A program made the translations under genes and the position numbers. Under the pieces are notes generated by a model. It saw only the letters and a list, made by a program, of their open reading frames with translations. It was not told the origin of the DNA and did not search any database. A stretch of DNA of 64,000 nucleotides, taken from contig NZ_RRCO01000005.1 in NCBI RefSeq assembly GCF_003862475.1, positions 186,001-250,000 on the forward strand. The letters are read 5' to 3'. Origin of the DNA: Lachnoanaerobaculum gingivalis (GTDB lineage: Bacteria; Bacillota; Clostridia; Lachnospirales; Lachnospiraceae). Below are positions 10,827 through 19,614 of this stretch, one piece after another; position 1 is the first letter of the stretch; each line of letters opens with the position of its first letter.

Positions 10827-11275
10827 TCCCGTCTCCATATGATAAATTTAAACAGAATAAAAATAATATATCCCAGAAAAACTCCCAATGTATTCAATAT
10901 AATATCGTCCACATCAAAGCTTCCGACATTGGTCAAAAGCTGTATAACTTCCACCATAAGTGAAAACAGACAACCCTGAATCAAAGTCCTGAAAAATGCA
11001 TTTTTTCTTCTGCCGATTATCGGTCTGAAAAATCCGAAGGGCATGAAAGCAAGTACATTGCCCCCCAGATTTATCACCGTTATCATCCCAAGTTTATCAA
11101 AATTATCAATATATCTTCTTATCTCAACAAATGGTGTTGTATTGTAACCATGTGCTTCAAGAGATATTCCTCTTCCAAATGCCTCTGCAAAAAAGAGAAA
11201 ATAACATAATACCAAAAGATATATTATAAAAAAAATCATTCCTATGAATCTAAACTTAGTGCCAAGTTTATTCAT
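10823..11275 (-). CDS. VanZ-like membrane protein
   Basis: 150 residues with four hydrophobic segments. The VanZ signature is clear in NLGGNVLAFMPFGFFRPI and in SLMVEVIQLL followed by FDVDDIILNTLGVFLGY. VanZ itself raises teicoplanin resistance; chromosomal homologues of this size are of unknown function. It starts 1 bp before the upstream small gene ends and overlaps the next gene by 4 bp, so it is coupled into the pyrimidine operon tail. Confidence 0.85.
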   Translation of the reverse strand: MNKLGTKFRFIGMIFFIIYLLVLCYFLFFAEAFGRGISLEAHGYNTTPFVEIRRYIDNFDKLGMITVINLGGNVLAFMPFGFFRPIIGRRKNAFFRTLIQGCLFSLMVEVIQLLTNVGSFDVDDIILNTLGVFLGYIIFILFKFIIWRRE

Positions 11276-11276
11276 A

Positions 11277-11426
11277 TCAAAACTCTATATGTTTCTTTCC
11301 TGCCAGCAGTCTTGCTCCGTTTACAATGGACATAACACCTGTAGCAACTCCTACAACTATCATTATCACACCGATAGCAATTCCTGCTCCACCACAGAAT
11401 TTCATAAGTTTATATATCTTTTCCAT
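11277..11426 (-). CDS. 49-residue membrane peptide
   Basis: A short gene not obvious from length alone. ATG at 11426 follows CGGAGGAAAG, and the frame ends at TGA immediately before the VanZ start. The product begins MEKIYKLMKFCGG, has one Gly/Val/Ile-rich membrane segment (about residues 15-36) and ends LLAGKKHIEF. The good ribosome binding site and tight spacing between pyrE and VanZ support translation. Function unknown. Confidence 0.65.
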   Translation of the reverse strand: MEKIYKLMKFCGGAGIAIGVIMIVVGVATGVMSIVNGARLLAGKKHIEF

Positions 11427-11443
11427 CTTTCCTCCGCCGGATT

Positions 11444-12115
11444 TTATTTTACTCCGTAAATCTTGTAGTAATCATCTATGGCTAACTTTAATTTATCGTC
11501 TATGATAATTCTTCCGCCCACTTCTTTATTATAAAGATACTCTACAACTTCATTCATCGTAACAATGGCTGTAGTCTTTATACCGTATTTTTCGCTTATT
11601 TCCACAAGCGCCGACTTCTCGCCTTGACCTCTTTCACATCTGTCCACACTTACTACAAGACCGAGTACATCTACATTTCCCTGTGCCTTAATAATAGGCA
11701 CAGTCTCCTCAATAGATGTTCCCGCCGTAGTCACATCCTCTATTATAACAATCTTATCTCCGTCCTTAATAGGTGAACCAAGTAAAATACCTGTATCTCC
11801 ATGATCTTTTACTTCTTTTCTGTTTGAACAGTATTTTACATCCACACTCTCTTCGCTGAGTGCCATTGATGTTGCAACACTAAGAGGAATACCCTTGTAT
11901 GCAGGTCCGAAAAGTATATCGAATTTATCACCGAAAGCACCTCTTATAGCCTTTGCATAGTACTTTCCAAGCTTACTAAGCTGTGCTCCGCTTCTGTAAA
12001 ATCCTGTATTAACAAAGAAAGGAGTCTTTCTTCCGCTCTTTGTAACAAAGTCGCCAAACTTTAAAACTTCACACTCTATCATAAAATCAATAAATTCTTT
12101 TTTGTAGTTTTCCAT
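11444..12115 (-). CDS. pyrE: Orotate phosphoribosyltransferase
   Basis: Joins orotate to PRPP to give OMP. 223 residues from MENYKKEF, preceded by GGAG; an ATG five codons earlier precedes this site. The PRPP-binding signature appears as VIIEDVTTAGTSIEE, and the FGPAYKGIPL and KDHGDTGILLGSP segments are family-typical. The gene sits 19 bp after pyrD in the leftward pyrimidine operon. Confidence 0.96.
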   Translation of the reverse strand: MENYKKEFIDFMIECEVLKFGDFVTKSGRKTPFFVNTGFYRSGAQLSKLGKYYAKAIRGAFGDKFDILFGPAYKGIPLSVATSMALSEESVDVKYCSNRKEVKDHGDTGILLGSPIKDGDKIVIIEDVTTAGTSIEETVPIIKAQGNVDVLGLVVSVDRCERGQGEKSALVEISEKYGIKTTAIVTMNEVVEYLYNKEVGGRIIIDDKLKLAIDDYYKIYGVK

Positions 12116-12134
12116 AAATTCTCCATTCAAAGGT

Positions 12135-13040
12135 TTATTTTACCAAACCTATAATCTCGTTTACATCTTTAAAGCCGTTATTTTCAAGATACTTTTCAAT
12201 ACCTTCTGCTACCTCTATACTTGCATTCGGATTGAAAAAATTTGCGGTTCCCACACTTACCATTGTGGCACCTGCAAGCATAAATTCTACCGCATCCTCA
12301 AAAGTGGCTATACCTCCCATACCTATTATAGGTATCTTTACAGCATTTGCTACCTGATAGACCATTCTTAGAGCAATCGGCTTAATGGCAGGACCTGACA
12401 TTCCGCCAGTCCTGTTTGCTATTGCAAAACATCTCTTATTGATATCTATCTTCATACCGGTGATGGTATTTATAAGTGAAAGAGCATCGCTTCCTGCAGC
12501 CTCGGCAGCCCTTGCAATCTCGGTTATATCTGTAACATTCGGTGAAAGCTTCATGATAATAGGCTTCTTTGAATGAGCCTTCATCTGCTTTGTTATCTCA
12601 CTTACACTCTCAACATTTGTACCGAAAGCAATACCTCCATGTGATACATTCGGACAGGATATATTGATTTCAAACATATCCACATCCTCGTCCGAGAGTC
12701 TTTCAACGGTTTCAATATAGTCCTCAACACTTCTTCCACAGACATTTACTATTATCTTTGTATCCTTTTCTTTAAGGAATTTCAAATCTCTTTCAATAAA
12801 GGTATCAACACCCGGGTTTTGAAGTCCGATAGCATTTAACATACCGCCGTAGACTTCCGCAATTCTCGGTGTAGGATTTCCCTCCCATGGGATATTTGCA
12901 ACGCCCTTTGTAGTTACCGCACCAAGTCTGTTGATATCCACAAGGTCTGCAAACTCTTCACCATGTCCGAAGGTTCCGCTAGCAACAGTAACAGGATTTT
13001 TAAACTCCACACCTGCTATCTTTACTTTTGTATTTATCAT
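12135..13040 (-). CDS. pyrD: Dihydroorotate dehydrogenase B, catalytic subunit
   Basis: FMN-dependent class 1B enzyme that oxidises dihydroorotate, passing electrons through PyrK to NAD+. The 301-residue chain has VASGTFGHGEEF at the N-terminus and the catalytic Cys motif NISCPNVSHGG, and ends with GMGGIATFEDAVEFMLAGA (FMN phosphate site). The start overlaps the pyrK stop by 4 bp, consistent with the obligate PyrDK complex. Confidence 0.96.
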   Translation of the reverse strand: MINTKVKIAGVEFKNPVTVASGTFGHGEEFADLVDINRLGAVTTKGVANIPWEGNPTPRIAEVYGGMLNAIGLQNPGVDTFIERDLKFLKEKDTKIIVNVCGRSVEDYIETVERLSDEDVDMFEINISCPNVSHGGIAFGTNVESVSEITKQMKAHSKKPIIMKLSPNVTDITEIARAAEAAGSDALSLINTITGMKIDINKRCFAIANRTGGMSGPAIKPIALRMVYQVANAVKIPIIGMGGIATFEDAVEFMLAGATMVSVGTANFFNPNASIEVAEGIEKYLENNGFKDVNEIIGLVK

Positions 13041-13801
13041 AGTTCCACCTCCGAAGCATTAAATACAGGTCCTTCAGTACAGACTCTTTTATTTTTCACC
13101 TTGGAGTGACTGTCAATCTCGCTTGACTTACATGTACAAGCTAAGCATGCACCTATTCCGCATGCCATCTTCTCTTCCAATGACAGGAAGCATTCTATAT
13201 TATTTTCATCCGCATATTTTTTTATTGCTCTGAGCATTGGAGTAGGTCCGCAGGCAAGAATTCTTTCGGCACTTAACCTATTTTCTCTTATAGCGTCCAG
13301 TACATTTCCCTTTGTGCCTATACTTCCGTCTTCACTGGCAATATATACTTTTCCATAGCTTTCAAGTTCATTTGCAAGGAAAGTATTACTGTCTCTAAAT
13401 CCAAGTACAATGATCTTCTCACCATCTAATTGCTTTGCGGTTTCAAGCATTGGAGGTATTCCTATACCTCCTCCTATAAGGATAGTAGACTTTGAATCTG
13501 TAGGGAAGCCATTTCCAAGAGACCCCAAAACTTTGATATCATCTCCGGTTTTTAAGTTTGAAAATTCCTTTGTTCCGGTATTTTCACCTGTAACTCTGTA
13601 CACAAGCCTTATAGAGTCTTTATCAACCTCACATATACTTATTGGTCTTGGTAAAAGCTTTGAAGGATCCTTTGTATATACATTTACAAATTGTCCCGGC
13701 TTTGTGGTCTTTGCTATATCTGTCTTTATCCAAATCGAATAAATATCTTTACTCAGTTCATCCTGGGAAAGCACCTTCCCGTTATCCATTATCTTTGTCA
13801 T
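13037..13801 (-). CDS. pyrK: Dihydroorotate dehydrogenase electron transfer subunit
   Basis: 254 residues carrying FAD and a [2Fe-2S] cluster that link PyrD to NAD+. LLPRPISICEVD is the flavin-binding R-P-x-S region, GGGIGIPPML is the nucleotide-binding loop, and the late Cys cluster (CGIGACLACTCKS followed by VCTEGP) supplies the iron-sulfur ligands. It lies 11 bp after pyrF and overlaps pyrD. Confidence 0.95.
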   Translation of the reverse strand: MTKIMDNGKVLSQDELSKDIYSIWIKTDIAKTTKPGQFVNVYTKDPSKLLPRPISICEVDKDSIRLVYRVTGENTGTKEFSNLKTGDDIKVLGSLGNGFPTDSKSTILIGGGIGIPPMLETAKQLDGEKIIVLGFRDSNTFLANELESYGKVYIASEDGSIGTKGNVLDAIRENRLSAERILACGPTPMLRAIKKYADENNIECFLSLEEKMACGIGACLACTCKSSEIDSHSKVKNKRVCTEGPVFNASEVEL

Positions 13802-13812
13802 TTCACTTCTCT

Positions 13813-14721
13813 TTATAAAACTCTGTTTATATCTACTATCATATCCTTTACAGCCGCTCTTGCCGCATCACCAAACTCAAGTGAAGAATACTTTTCCTGC
13901 TTATATGCGGCTATGATTCCTCTTGAAGAGTTTACTACGGCACCAAGTCCGTCTTTATTAAAGCACGGCTTTAAATCCTCGGCTGTTCCGCCCTGTGCAC
14001 CGTAACCCGGTACAAGGAAGAAGGTATTCGGCATCTTTTCTCTAAGTATTGCACTCATCTTAGGATATGTAGCACCGACTACGGCACCTACATTTGAATA
14101 GTTTCCGTCCATGCTCATAGCACCCCATTCACAGGTCTTCTTTGCTACAAGTTCATACAGAGGTGTTCCGTCTATAAGCTGATCCTGGAATTCACCGCTT
14201 GAAGGATTTGAAGTCTTTACAAGTACAAATATACCCTTATTCTCACTGTTACATACATCTATGAAAGGCTTCACACCGTCTGTACCGAGATATGGATTTA
14301 CAGTCACAAAATCTGTATCAAATCCTACTATTTTTTCGCCCAATACATCACTTACTCCGATATGTGCCTTTGCATAAGCAAGTGAAGTTGAACCTATATC
14401 TCCTCTTTTTGCATCACCGATTACCAGCAACCCCTTTTCCTTGGCATACTCGACACTTTTTTGGTAAGCAATCATTCCCTCTATTCCAAACTCCTCATAC
14501 ATAGCTATCTGCGGTTTTACAGAAGGAATAAGATCATAGGTCTTATCAATTATCTCTTTGTTGAACTCAAAGAAAGCCTCTCCTATAGCCTTTGTGGTTT
14601 TTCCGTATTTCTTTATCTTCTCATCTAGTATATAATTCGGTATATGTGAAATAAGCGGATCTAAACCTACACATATAGGGGCATTTGTTTGCTTGATTTT
14701 TTCAATAAGTTTTGCAATCAT
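13813..14721 (-). CDS. pyrF: Orotidine 5'-phosphate decarboxylase, long type
   Basis: Decarboxylates OMP to UMP. 302 residues from MIAKLIEKIKQ, chosen because TTAGGAGAAAAT precedes it. CVGLDPLISHIP, GDAKRGDIGSTSLAYA (catalytic Lys and Asp) and FLVPGYGAQGGT are the motifs of the longer (about 300-residue) PyrF subfamily. It is the first gene of the pyrimidine operon and has a promoter about 45 bp upstream. Confidence 0.95.
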   Translation of the reverse strand: MIAKLIEKIKQTNAPICVGLDPLISHIPNYILDEKIKKYGKTTKAIGEAFFEFNKEIIDKTYDLIPSVKPQIAMYEEFGIEGMIAYQKSVEYAKEKGLLVIGDAKRGDIGSTSLAYAKAHIGVSDVLGEKIVGFDTDFVTVNPYLGTDGVKPFIDVCNSENKGIFVLVKTSNPSSGEFQDQLIDGTPLYELVAKKTCEWGAMSMDGNYSNVGAVVGATYPKMSAILREKMPNTFFLVPGYGAQGGTAEDLKPCFNKDGLGAVVNSSRGIIAAYKQEKYSSLEFGDAARAAVKDMIVDINRVL

Positions 14722-14763
14722 ATTTTCTCCTAAGAGCCCTTCGGGCATAATTATGTTTTTAAA

Positions 14764-14793
14764 AGTATAACACATATACCCGTATTATTTCAA
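14764..14793 (-). promoter_or_regulatory. Promoter of the pyrimidine operon
   Basis: Minus strand TTGAAA (14793-14788), an 18-bp spacer and TATACT (14769-14764) lie upstream of pyrF. A short GCCC/GGGC hairpin lies between it and the ribosome binding site. No long PyrR attenuator structure is recognised in the 83-bp leader. Confidence 0.55.
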
Positions 14794-14816
14794 TAAATGC
14801 ACGCTTGGAGATTGCC

Positions 14817-15557
14817 ATGAATATAATAAAAACAAGAGATTTATCTGAAGATATGATAAATCAAATAAATTCCATAGTTGAAGCCCAGGATAAGGAGCAT
14901 CATCTTCCGCTTTATTTTGATTTCAGTGATGAGAGATGTGTATATTATCTCTGTTATAAAGGTGAAAATCTAATGTCCGTTTTCGCTTTGTTTGAAATAG
15001 ATGATAATATTTATGAAGTAATAGCTTTTACAGATACGGCAAACAGAAAAAAAGGTTATTTCAAAGCTCTGTTAAACTTCTTATATACTGATTTAAAAAA
15101 CGGCACAGAGCTTTCTTTTATATGTGAAAGAAATTTTTTACCTGCAATTGAATGTGCAAAGAAGCTCTCATTTGACTATGACAGCACGGAAACTATGATG
15201 GAACTTGACTTGTCCACATATCAGGGCGATGAGATACCTGATATCGACATTTATGAGGAAGATAATGACATTTTCTATATTTATTATAAAGACGAAGAAA
15301 TAGGATCATTTGGCTTTTATACTTTTAACTTTGATACCGGCTATATCTATTTCCACAGTTTTAATATATATGAGGAATATCAAACTAAAGGACTTGGAAA
15401 ACTGTCTATGAGAGCAATACTTTTATTTTTAAAGGACATGGGAAAAACCAAGATTCATTTGCAACTGCTTTTGGAAAATACACCTGCATATAAAATATAC
15501 AAAGACTTGGGATTTAGCATTTCAAGTGAGCTAAGCTATTACAAAAAATTTATATAG
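14817..15557 (+). CDS. GNAT family N-acetyltransferase
   Basis: 246 residues with two GNAT-like halves. The first ends around FTDTANRKKGYFKALLNFLY. The second contains the acetyl-CoA loop region YEEYQTKGLGKLSMRAILLFLKD followed by LENTPAYKIYKDLGF, both typical of acetyltransferases. The start used has GGAG 7 bases upstream; a TTG four codons earlier is in frame. It is divergent from pyrF. The substrate is unknown. Confidence 0.78.
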   Translation: MNIIKTRDLSEDMINQINSIVEAQDKEHHLPLYFDFSDERCVYYLCYKGENLMSVFALFEIDDNIYEVIAFTDTANRKKGYFKALLNFLYTDLKNGTELSFICERNFLPAIECAKKLSFDYDSTETMMELDLSTYQGDEIPDIDIYEEDNDIFYIYYKDEEIGSFGFYTFNFDTGYIYFHSFNIYEEYQTKGLGKLSMRAILLFLKDMGKTKIHLQLLLENTPAYKIYKDLGFSISSELSYYKKFI

Positions 15558-15581
15558 TAATATATTCTTTAAGTTTATATA

Positions 15582-15610
15582 TTGCCATTTGTATTTATAA
15601 ATGTTATCAT
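15582..15610 (+). promoter_or_regulatory. Promoter of the ZIP transporter gene
   Basis: TTGCCA (15582-15587), a 17-bp spacer and TATCAT (15605-15610) precede the ZIP gene by about 58 bp. The match to the sigma-A consensus is moderate. Confidence 0.4.
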
Positions 15611-15667
15611 ATATATATTAATAGCGTACAATCAAATTTATATAAATCTAATATGGGAGGTGTATTT

Positions 15668-16456
15668 ATGTTATATGAAGCAATACAAGGAATATTTATT
15701 CCTTTTGTAGGTACATCATTAGGTGCTGCAGGTGTACTTTTTATGAAAAACGGACTGGGCAGAAGTATTCAAAGAGCACTGACAGGCTTTGCCGCAGGTG
15801 TTATGGTGGCCGCATCCGTCTGGAGCCTTATAATTCCGGCTATTGAACAGATGGAAGAATCCGGTGCAGGTAGGCTCAGCTTTCTTCCGGCATTTATAGG
15901 TTTTTGGCTCGGAACCTTATTCTTACTGAGTCTTGACCATATAATTCCTCATTTACATATGTATGCAGACAAGGCTGAAGGTAGAAAAAGCAAGCTTGCA
16001 AGAACAACTATGATGGTACTTGCAGTTACTCTTCACAACATACCTGAGGGAATGGCAGTCGGTATAGTTTATGCAGGATTTTTAAACGGTAACATCGGTA
16101 TATCTGCAGGAGCCGCTCTCGCACTCTCTCTCGGTATCGCTATTCAAAACTTCCCCGAAGGTGCCATTATATCAATGCCTCTTCATGCAGAAGGACAGAG
16201 CAAAATGAAAGCACTATTTTACGGTATCCTCTCAGGTGCGGTAGAACCCGTAGCAGCGCTGATAATGCTTGGCGCATCAAAGATATTTATCCCTGTGATG
16301 CCATATCTTCTAAGCTTTGCGGCTGGAGCTATGATGTATGTTGTAGTAGAGGAACTTATCCCTGAAATGAGTGAAGGTGAACATTCAAATATAGGAGTTA
16401 TACTCTTTGCCTTCGGATTTACAGTGATGATGGCACTTGATGTGGCTCTAAGCTAA
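15668..16456 (+). CDS. ZIP family divalent metal transporter
   Basis: 262 residues with about eight membrane segments. Segment 4 contains HNIPEGMAVG and segment 5 contains QNFPEGAIISMPL, the paired HNxPEG-type metal-binding motifs of ZIP transporters, in the GufA-like subfamily. It imports Zn, Fe or related divalent cations across the cytoplasmic membrane; the exact ion is not deducible. The start follows GGGAGG; an upstream ATG is part of that site and was rejected. A terminator-like palindrome follows 55 bp after the stop. Confidence 0.9.
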   Translation: MLYEAIQGIFIPFVGTSLGAAGVLFMKNGLGRSIQRALTGFAAGVMVAASVWSLIIPAIEQMEESGAGRLSFLPAFIGFWLGTLFLLSLDHIIPHLHMYADKAEGRKSKLARTTMMVLAVTLHNIPEGMAVGIVYAGFLNGNIGISAGAALALSLGIAIQNFPEGAIISMPLHAEGQSKMKALFYGILSGAVEPVAALIMLGASKIFIPVMPYLLSFAAGAMMYVVVEELIPEMSEGEHSNIGVILFAFGFTVMMALDVALS

Positions 16457-16511
16457 AAAACAGTAAATATATGAAAACAATGAATTTTACTCTCTAAAGA
16501 GCAAAATAGAA

Positions 16512-16568
16512 ACATCCTGATAAGTACAAGGCGTTCCAGCTTTGTGACTTTGTCAGGATGTTTTTTTC
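16512..16568 (+). terminator. Terminator palindrome, copy 1 of a dispersed hairpin
   Basis: ACATCCTGA (16512-16520) pairs with TCAGGATGT (16553-16561) and is followed by a T-run. The loop contains AAGTACAAGG and AGCTTTGTG. Read on the opposite strand, nearly the same palindrome occurs at 43065-43109, so this is a repeated element as well as a likely terminator for the ZIP gene and, from the other side, MATE. Confidence 0.7.
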
Positions 16569-16603
16569 TAATACTACTTATTTTGAGGTATAAAATATCA
16601 TCT

Positions 16604-17935
16604 CTATGATAAACTGACCATCCATGTGCGTTTCTTAAAAATAACAAGTGATACAACAAGTCTGAATATCTCTTCTGTAGTAAGCAATGTATATACACCT
16701 ACAATTCCCCATTTAAACACATATGCTGCAAGCATACAAAGAGGAATTCCTATACACCATGTTCCTATAATGTCAATAATCATTATAATCTTTGTGTTTC
16801 CTCCGCTTCTTATAATGCCTCCTCCAAGAATCATATTTTCAACCTTTACCGGGGCATATAGGGCAAATATTATAAGAAGAATTTTTCCAAGCTCTTTTAC
16901 ATTATTATCCACCTGATAAAATCCTGTATAGACTCCTGCCAACAATATAAGAATTGATGATATAAAGACTGCGCCTATTAACCCCGCAATCATAATTTTC
17001 CCTGATTCCCTATATGCCTCCTCATACTCTTTCTTTCCAAGCCTCTTTCCGACCATAACGCCTGCTGCAGCTGACAAACCACTTAAAGCACCCATAACCA
17101 GTCCCTGAATCGGAGCCGTAAGCATATATGCCGCAAGATTTGCCGTATCAAGATGCCCATACACCCCGGTTTCTACATTCTGCCCCAAACTCCAGAGAAA
17201 CTCGCTTACAAGAATAGGTATAACCATTATAAAATAATCCGGTATGCTGATCCTTTTAAAATGTAATGACAGTATCGGCTTATCCCCATCTTTTTTGATA
17301 CAAACAATAAATCCGATAAAAATAAATACTAGATTAAATAACTGAGAAACAAGGGTTGCAATTGCCGCACCTTTTATTCCCATAGGTGAAAATCCGGCTT
17401 TCCCAAATATAAGTATATAATTAAGTCCTGTATTTATACCTACAGCTAATAGGCTTGCTAAAAACGGTATGACAGCATGCTCCTTGCAGCGCAGCCATGT
17501 GGATAAAATGATACTGATTGCCATCGGAATATATGAAAATGCTACAATGCGAAAATACACAGCACCCATATTTATAATATCCGCATCCTTTGTGTACAGT
17601 CCAAGAATATGTGTCGGAAAAACTCCTGATGCAAACAAAAATAATGCAGATATTATTACTGCAAAAACCATGCTTATATCAAAGCTGCTCCATGCTTCTT
17701 TCATATCCTTTGCTCCGATAAACTGTGCTGTTAATATTCCTGCAACAGTTCCCACCGTACCTGTTACCACATGAAAAATCAAAGAAAAATTACCATACAG
17801 TCCAACTGCCGATATATTTATTTCCCCAAGCTGACCGATCATTATCTGATCAATAATTGAAAATGATGCCTGCAACATGCTCTGCAATGTAACAGGAACA
17901 GCTATTTTGCATAATGATTTACTAAACTCTGACAT
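16604..17935 (-). CDS. MATE family efflux transporter
   Basis: 443 residues with twelve hydrophobic segments in two similar halves, as expected for MATE exporters driven by H+ or Na+. Typical segments are SIIDQIMIGQLGEINISAVGLYGN near the N-terminus and AAAGVMVGKRLGKKEYEEAYRESGK near the middle. The start shares its A with the stop of the LacI-type regulator, so the two are translated together. The drug or metabolite exported is unknown and is probably set by the regulator's ligand. Confidence 0.9.
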   Translation of the reverse strand: MSEFSKSLCKIAVPVTLQSMLQASFSIIDQIMIGQLGEINISAVGLYGNFSLIFHVVTGTVGTVAGILTAQFIGAKDMKEAWSSFDISMVFAVIISALFLFASGVFPTHILGLYTKDADIINMGAVYFRIVAFSYIPMAISIILSTWLRCKEHAVIPFLASLLAVGINTGLNYILIFGKAGFSPMGIKGAAIATLVSQLFNLVFIFIGFIVCIKKDGDKPILSLHFKRISIPDYFIMVIPILVSEFLWSLGQNVETGVYGHLDTANLAAYMLTAPIQGLVMGALSGLSAAAGVMVGKRLGKKEYEEAYRESGKIMIAGLIGAVFISSILILLAGVYTGFYQVDNNVKELGKILLIIFALYAPVKVENMILGGGIIRSGGNTKIIMIIDIIGTWCIGIPLCMLAAYVFKWGIVGVYTLLTTEEIFRLVVSLVIFKKRTWMVSLS

Positions 17936-18945
17936 TATAATTCCCTTGTACTTTCTCTTTTTATAAGTTTTACCGGAAGAACTATTCTTGTATCATATTC
18001 CTTTCCGTCACGCATATCTTCAATACATTTGATTGCAGCCTTTGCCCTTAAATATGCGTCCTGATGAATTGTAGTCAATGCCGGAATGCTTTCCCTGCTT
18101 GCCATACTGTCATCCATCCCGATTATTTGCAAATCTTTCGGAATCTGCACACCCCTCCCCTGTAAAAATTGCATGAAGTCCAGTGCATAATAATCGGATA
18201 CTGCAAAAACCCCGGTAATATCAAGCTGTGAAAGTTCCAAAAACTTATCCTTGTAAAATTGTACTCTTCCTTTCTTTGTATTAGGTATTTTCCAGATTAC
18301 AGTTTCCCCGGGTTCAAAGGCTTTGCAAAATCCGTCAATACGCTCCTTGTCCATACATATATAATTATCTGAGATACATAATGCTTTTTTATGTCCAAGC
18401 TTCTTAAAATATTCCCCTGCCTTATAACCTCCATCATAATGATCAATCACAAGATTAACGAATTTTGAGCATTTATCAAAATAGCCGTCATATACAACAA
18501 AAGATATCCTCATCTGATTTCGCAATCTTTCATAATTCTCTTCACAAAATCCCATCAGAATCAGCCCGTCCATATTCCACATTGAAGCAAACACTATTAC
18601 TTCATTGATATCTGTCGTTGTTTTTACCATAAGGAAATATCCTTTTTTATTCACCTCGTGCGAAAGTGCGTTTAATGACGACATTACAAATCCGTCCTCT
18701 AAAACTCTGCCCTCATATTTGGGATGATCATTCACTACCACTCCGATAATTCTTGAATTATTTCTTGCAAGCAAAATTCCTGCCATATTAGGAATATATC
18801 CGGTTTTTTCAAGCTCCTGTTGAACCCTTTTTACCGTTTCATCCGAAATTTTCCGGGTTTTACCATGAATCACATTTGAAACCGTTGCTGTACTAAGCCC
18901 CAGCGCATCTGCAACATCAACAATCCTAACTCTGCTTTGTGCCAT
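17935..18945 (-). CDS. LacI-family transcriptional regulator
   Basis: 336 residues starting MAQSRVRIVDVADALG, with an N-terminal helix-turn-helix (VADALGLSTATVSNVIHGKTRKIS) and hinge, then a periplasmic-binding-protein-like effector domain ending with the usual SIPALTTIHQD segment. It presumably represses itself and the MATE gene that overlaps its stop. The longer upstream open frame is rejected because an AGAAGGGAT site directly precedes this Met. The ligand is not deducible. Confidence 0.9.
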   Translation of the reverse strand: MAQSRVRIVDVADALGLSTATVSNVIHGKTRKISDETVKRVQQELEKTGYIPNMAGILLARNNSRIIGVVVNDHPKYEGRVLEDGFVMSSLNALSHEVNKKGYFLMVKTTTDINEVIVFASMWNMDGLILMGFCEENYERLRNQMRISFVVYDGYFDKCSKFVNLVIDHYDGGYKAGEYFKKLGHKKALCISDNYICMDKERIDGFCKAFEPGETVIWKIPNTKKGRVQFYKDKFLELSQLDITGVFAVSDYYALDFMQFLQGRGVQIPKDLQIIGMDDSMASRESIPALTTIHQDAYLRAKAAIKCIEDMRDGKEYDTRIVLPVKLIKRESTREL

Positions 18946-19300
18946 ATAATCCCTTCTTCTCCCATTATTATCCGGTGTATTTTTGATAGATATTAGCCTT
19001 ATTACTACTTTTCTAATATATTGTATAATAAAGAGATTTGAGATTTGCTCTACCATTTCTGATATTAATTAAATATCAATAATACATAACACCGGTGCAT
19101 TATTTCTACATTGCCTAAAAGGTTATATTCCCCTTTCAGCAAATCCATTTTACAATAGGAATTTGGCTTTCACAACGGTTAAACGCATAACCTATTACAA
19201 AATTTGCATCTTATTTTCCCGAATTTTTAGTATATTGATAGAAATTTTTATTACATTTTAGATTTCAGCTTTTATTCATTTTTTGCTCAACTTATATAAA
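18946..19300. other. AT-rich non-coding region upstream of the LacI gene
   Basis: No open frame with a ribosome binding site is seen. The region must contain the LacI-MATE promoter. An imperfect palindrome around 19066-19082 (ATATTAATTAAATATC) is a possible operator. No leader-like A/T tract or conserved element linked to the CRISPR array was recognised on this side. The 19339-19614 stretch is similarly featureless. Confidence 0.4.
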
Positions 19301-19338
19301 CAAAAAGAGGATATAAAACTTTATGTCTTTTTATATCC
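19301..19338 (-). terminator. Terminator on the far side of the CRISPR array
   Basis: GGATATAAAA (19309-19318) and TTTTATATCC (19329-19338) form a 10-bp stem. On the minus strand the stem is followed by TCTTTTTG, a good intrinsic terminator. It lies about 275 bp beyond the left end of the array and would stop a leftward pre-crRNA transcript, supporting transcription of the array on the minus strand. Confidence 0.6.
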
Positions 19339-19614
19339 CCTTCAAAGTATAAATACTATTATTTTTACAGTTTCTAAATCATACTCCATTTATTAAGAAT
19401 TATTTATCACCTAAAAAATTCTCCTGTTTCTGAATTTTATAATTATAGCCAAACGAAATAAATTAAAGTATGACTGTAATTAACCAAATAAGAACTCCAT
19501 AGTGCTTACTTAATATATAAATATTTTCAGCATCCATATACTTGCTTATTTTTATCATATTTGTTTTTTATTGCTCATCCAAGATACTCCACTATCACAA
19601 TCCCCTGCTCTTTA

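Noticed and set aside
18946-19614. Possible CRISPR leader on the left of the array
   Set aside because: The first left repeat is the most degenerate, the neighbouring repeats are the older variant, and a minus-strand terminator lies here. This fits the distal end rather than a leader.
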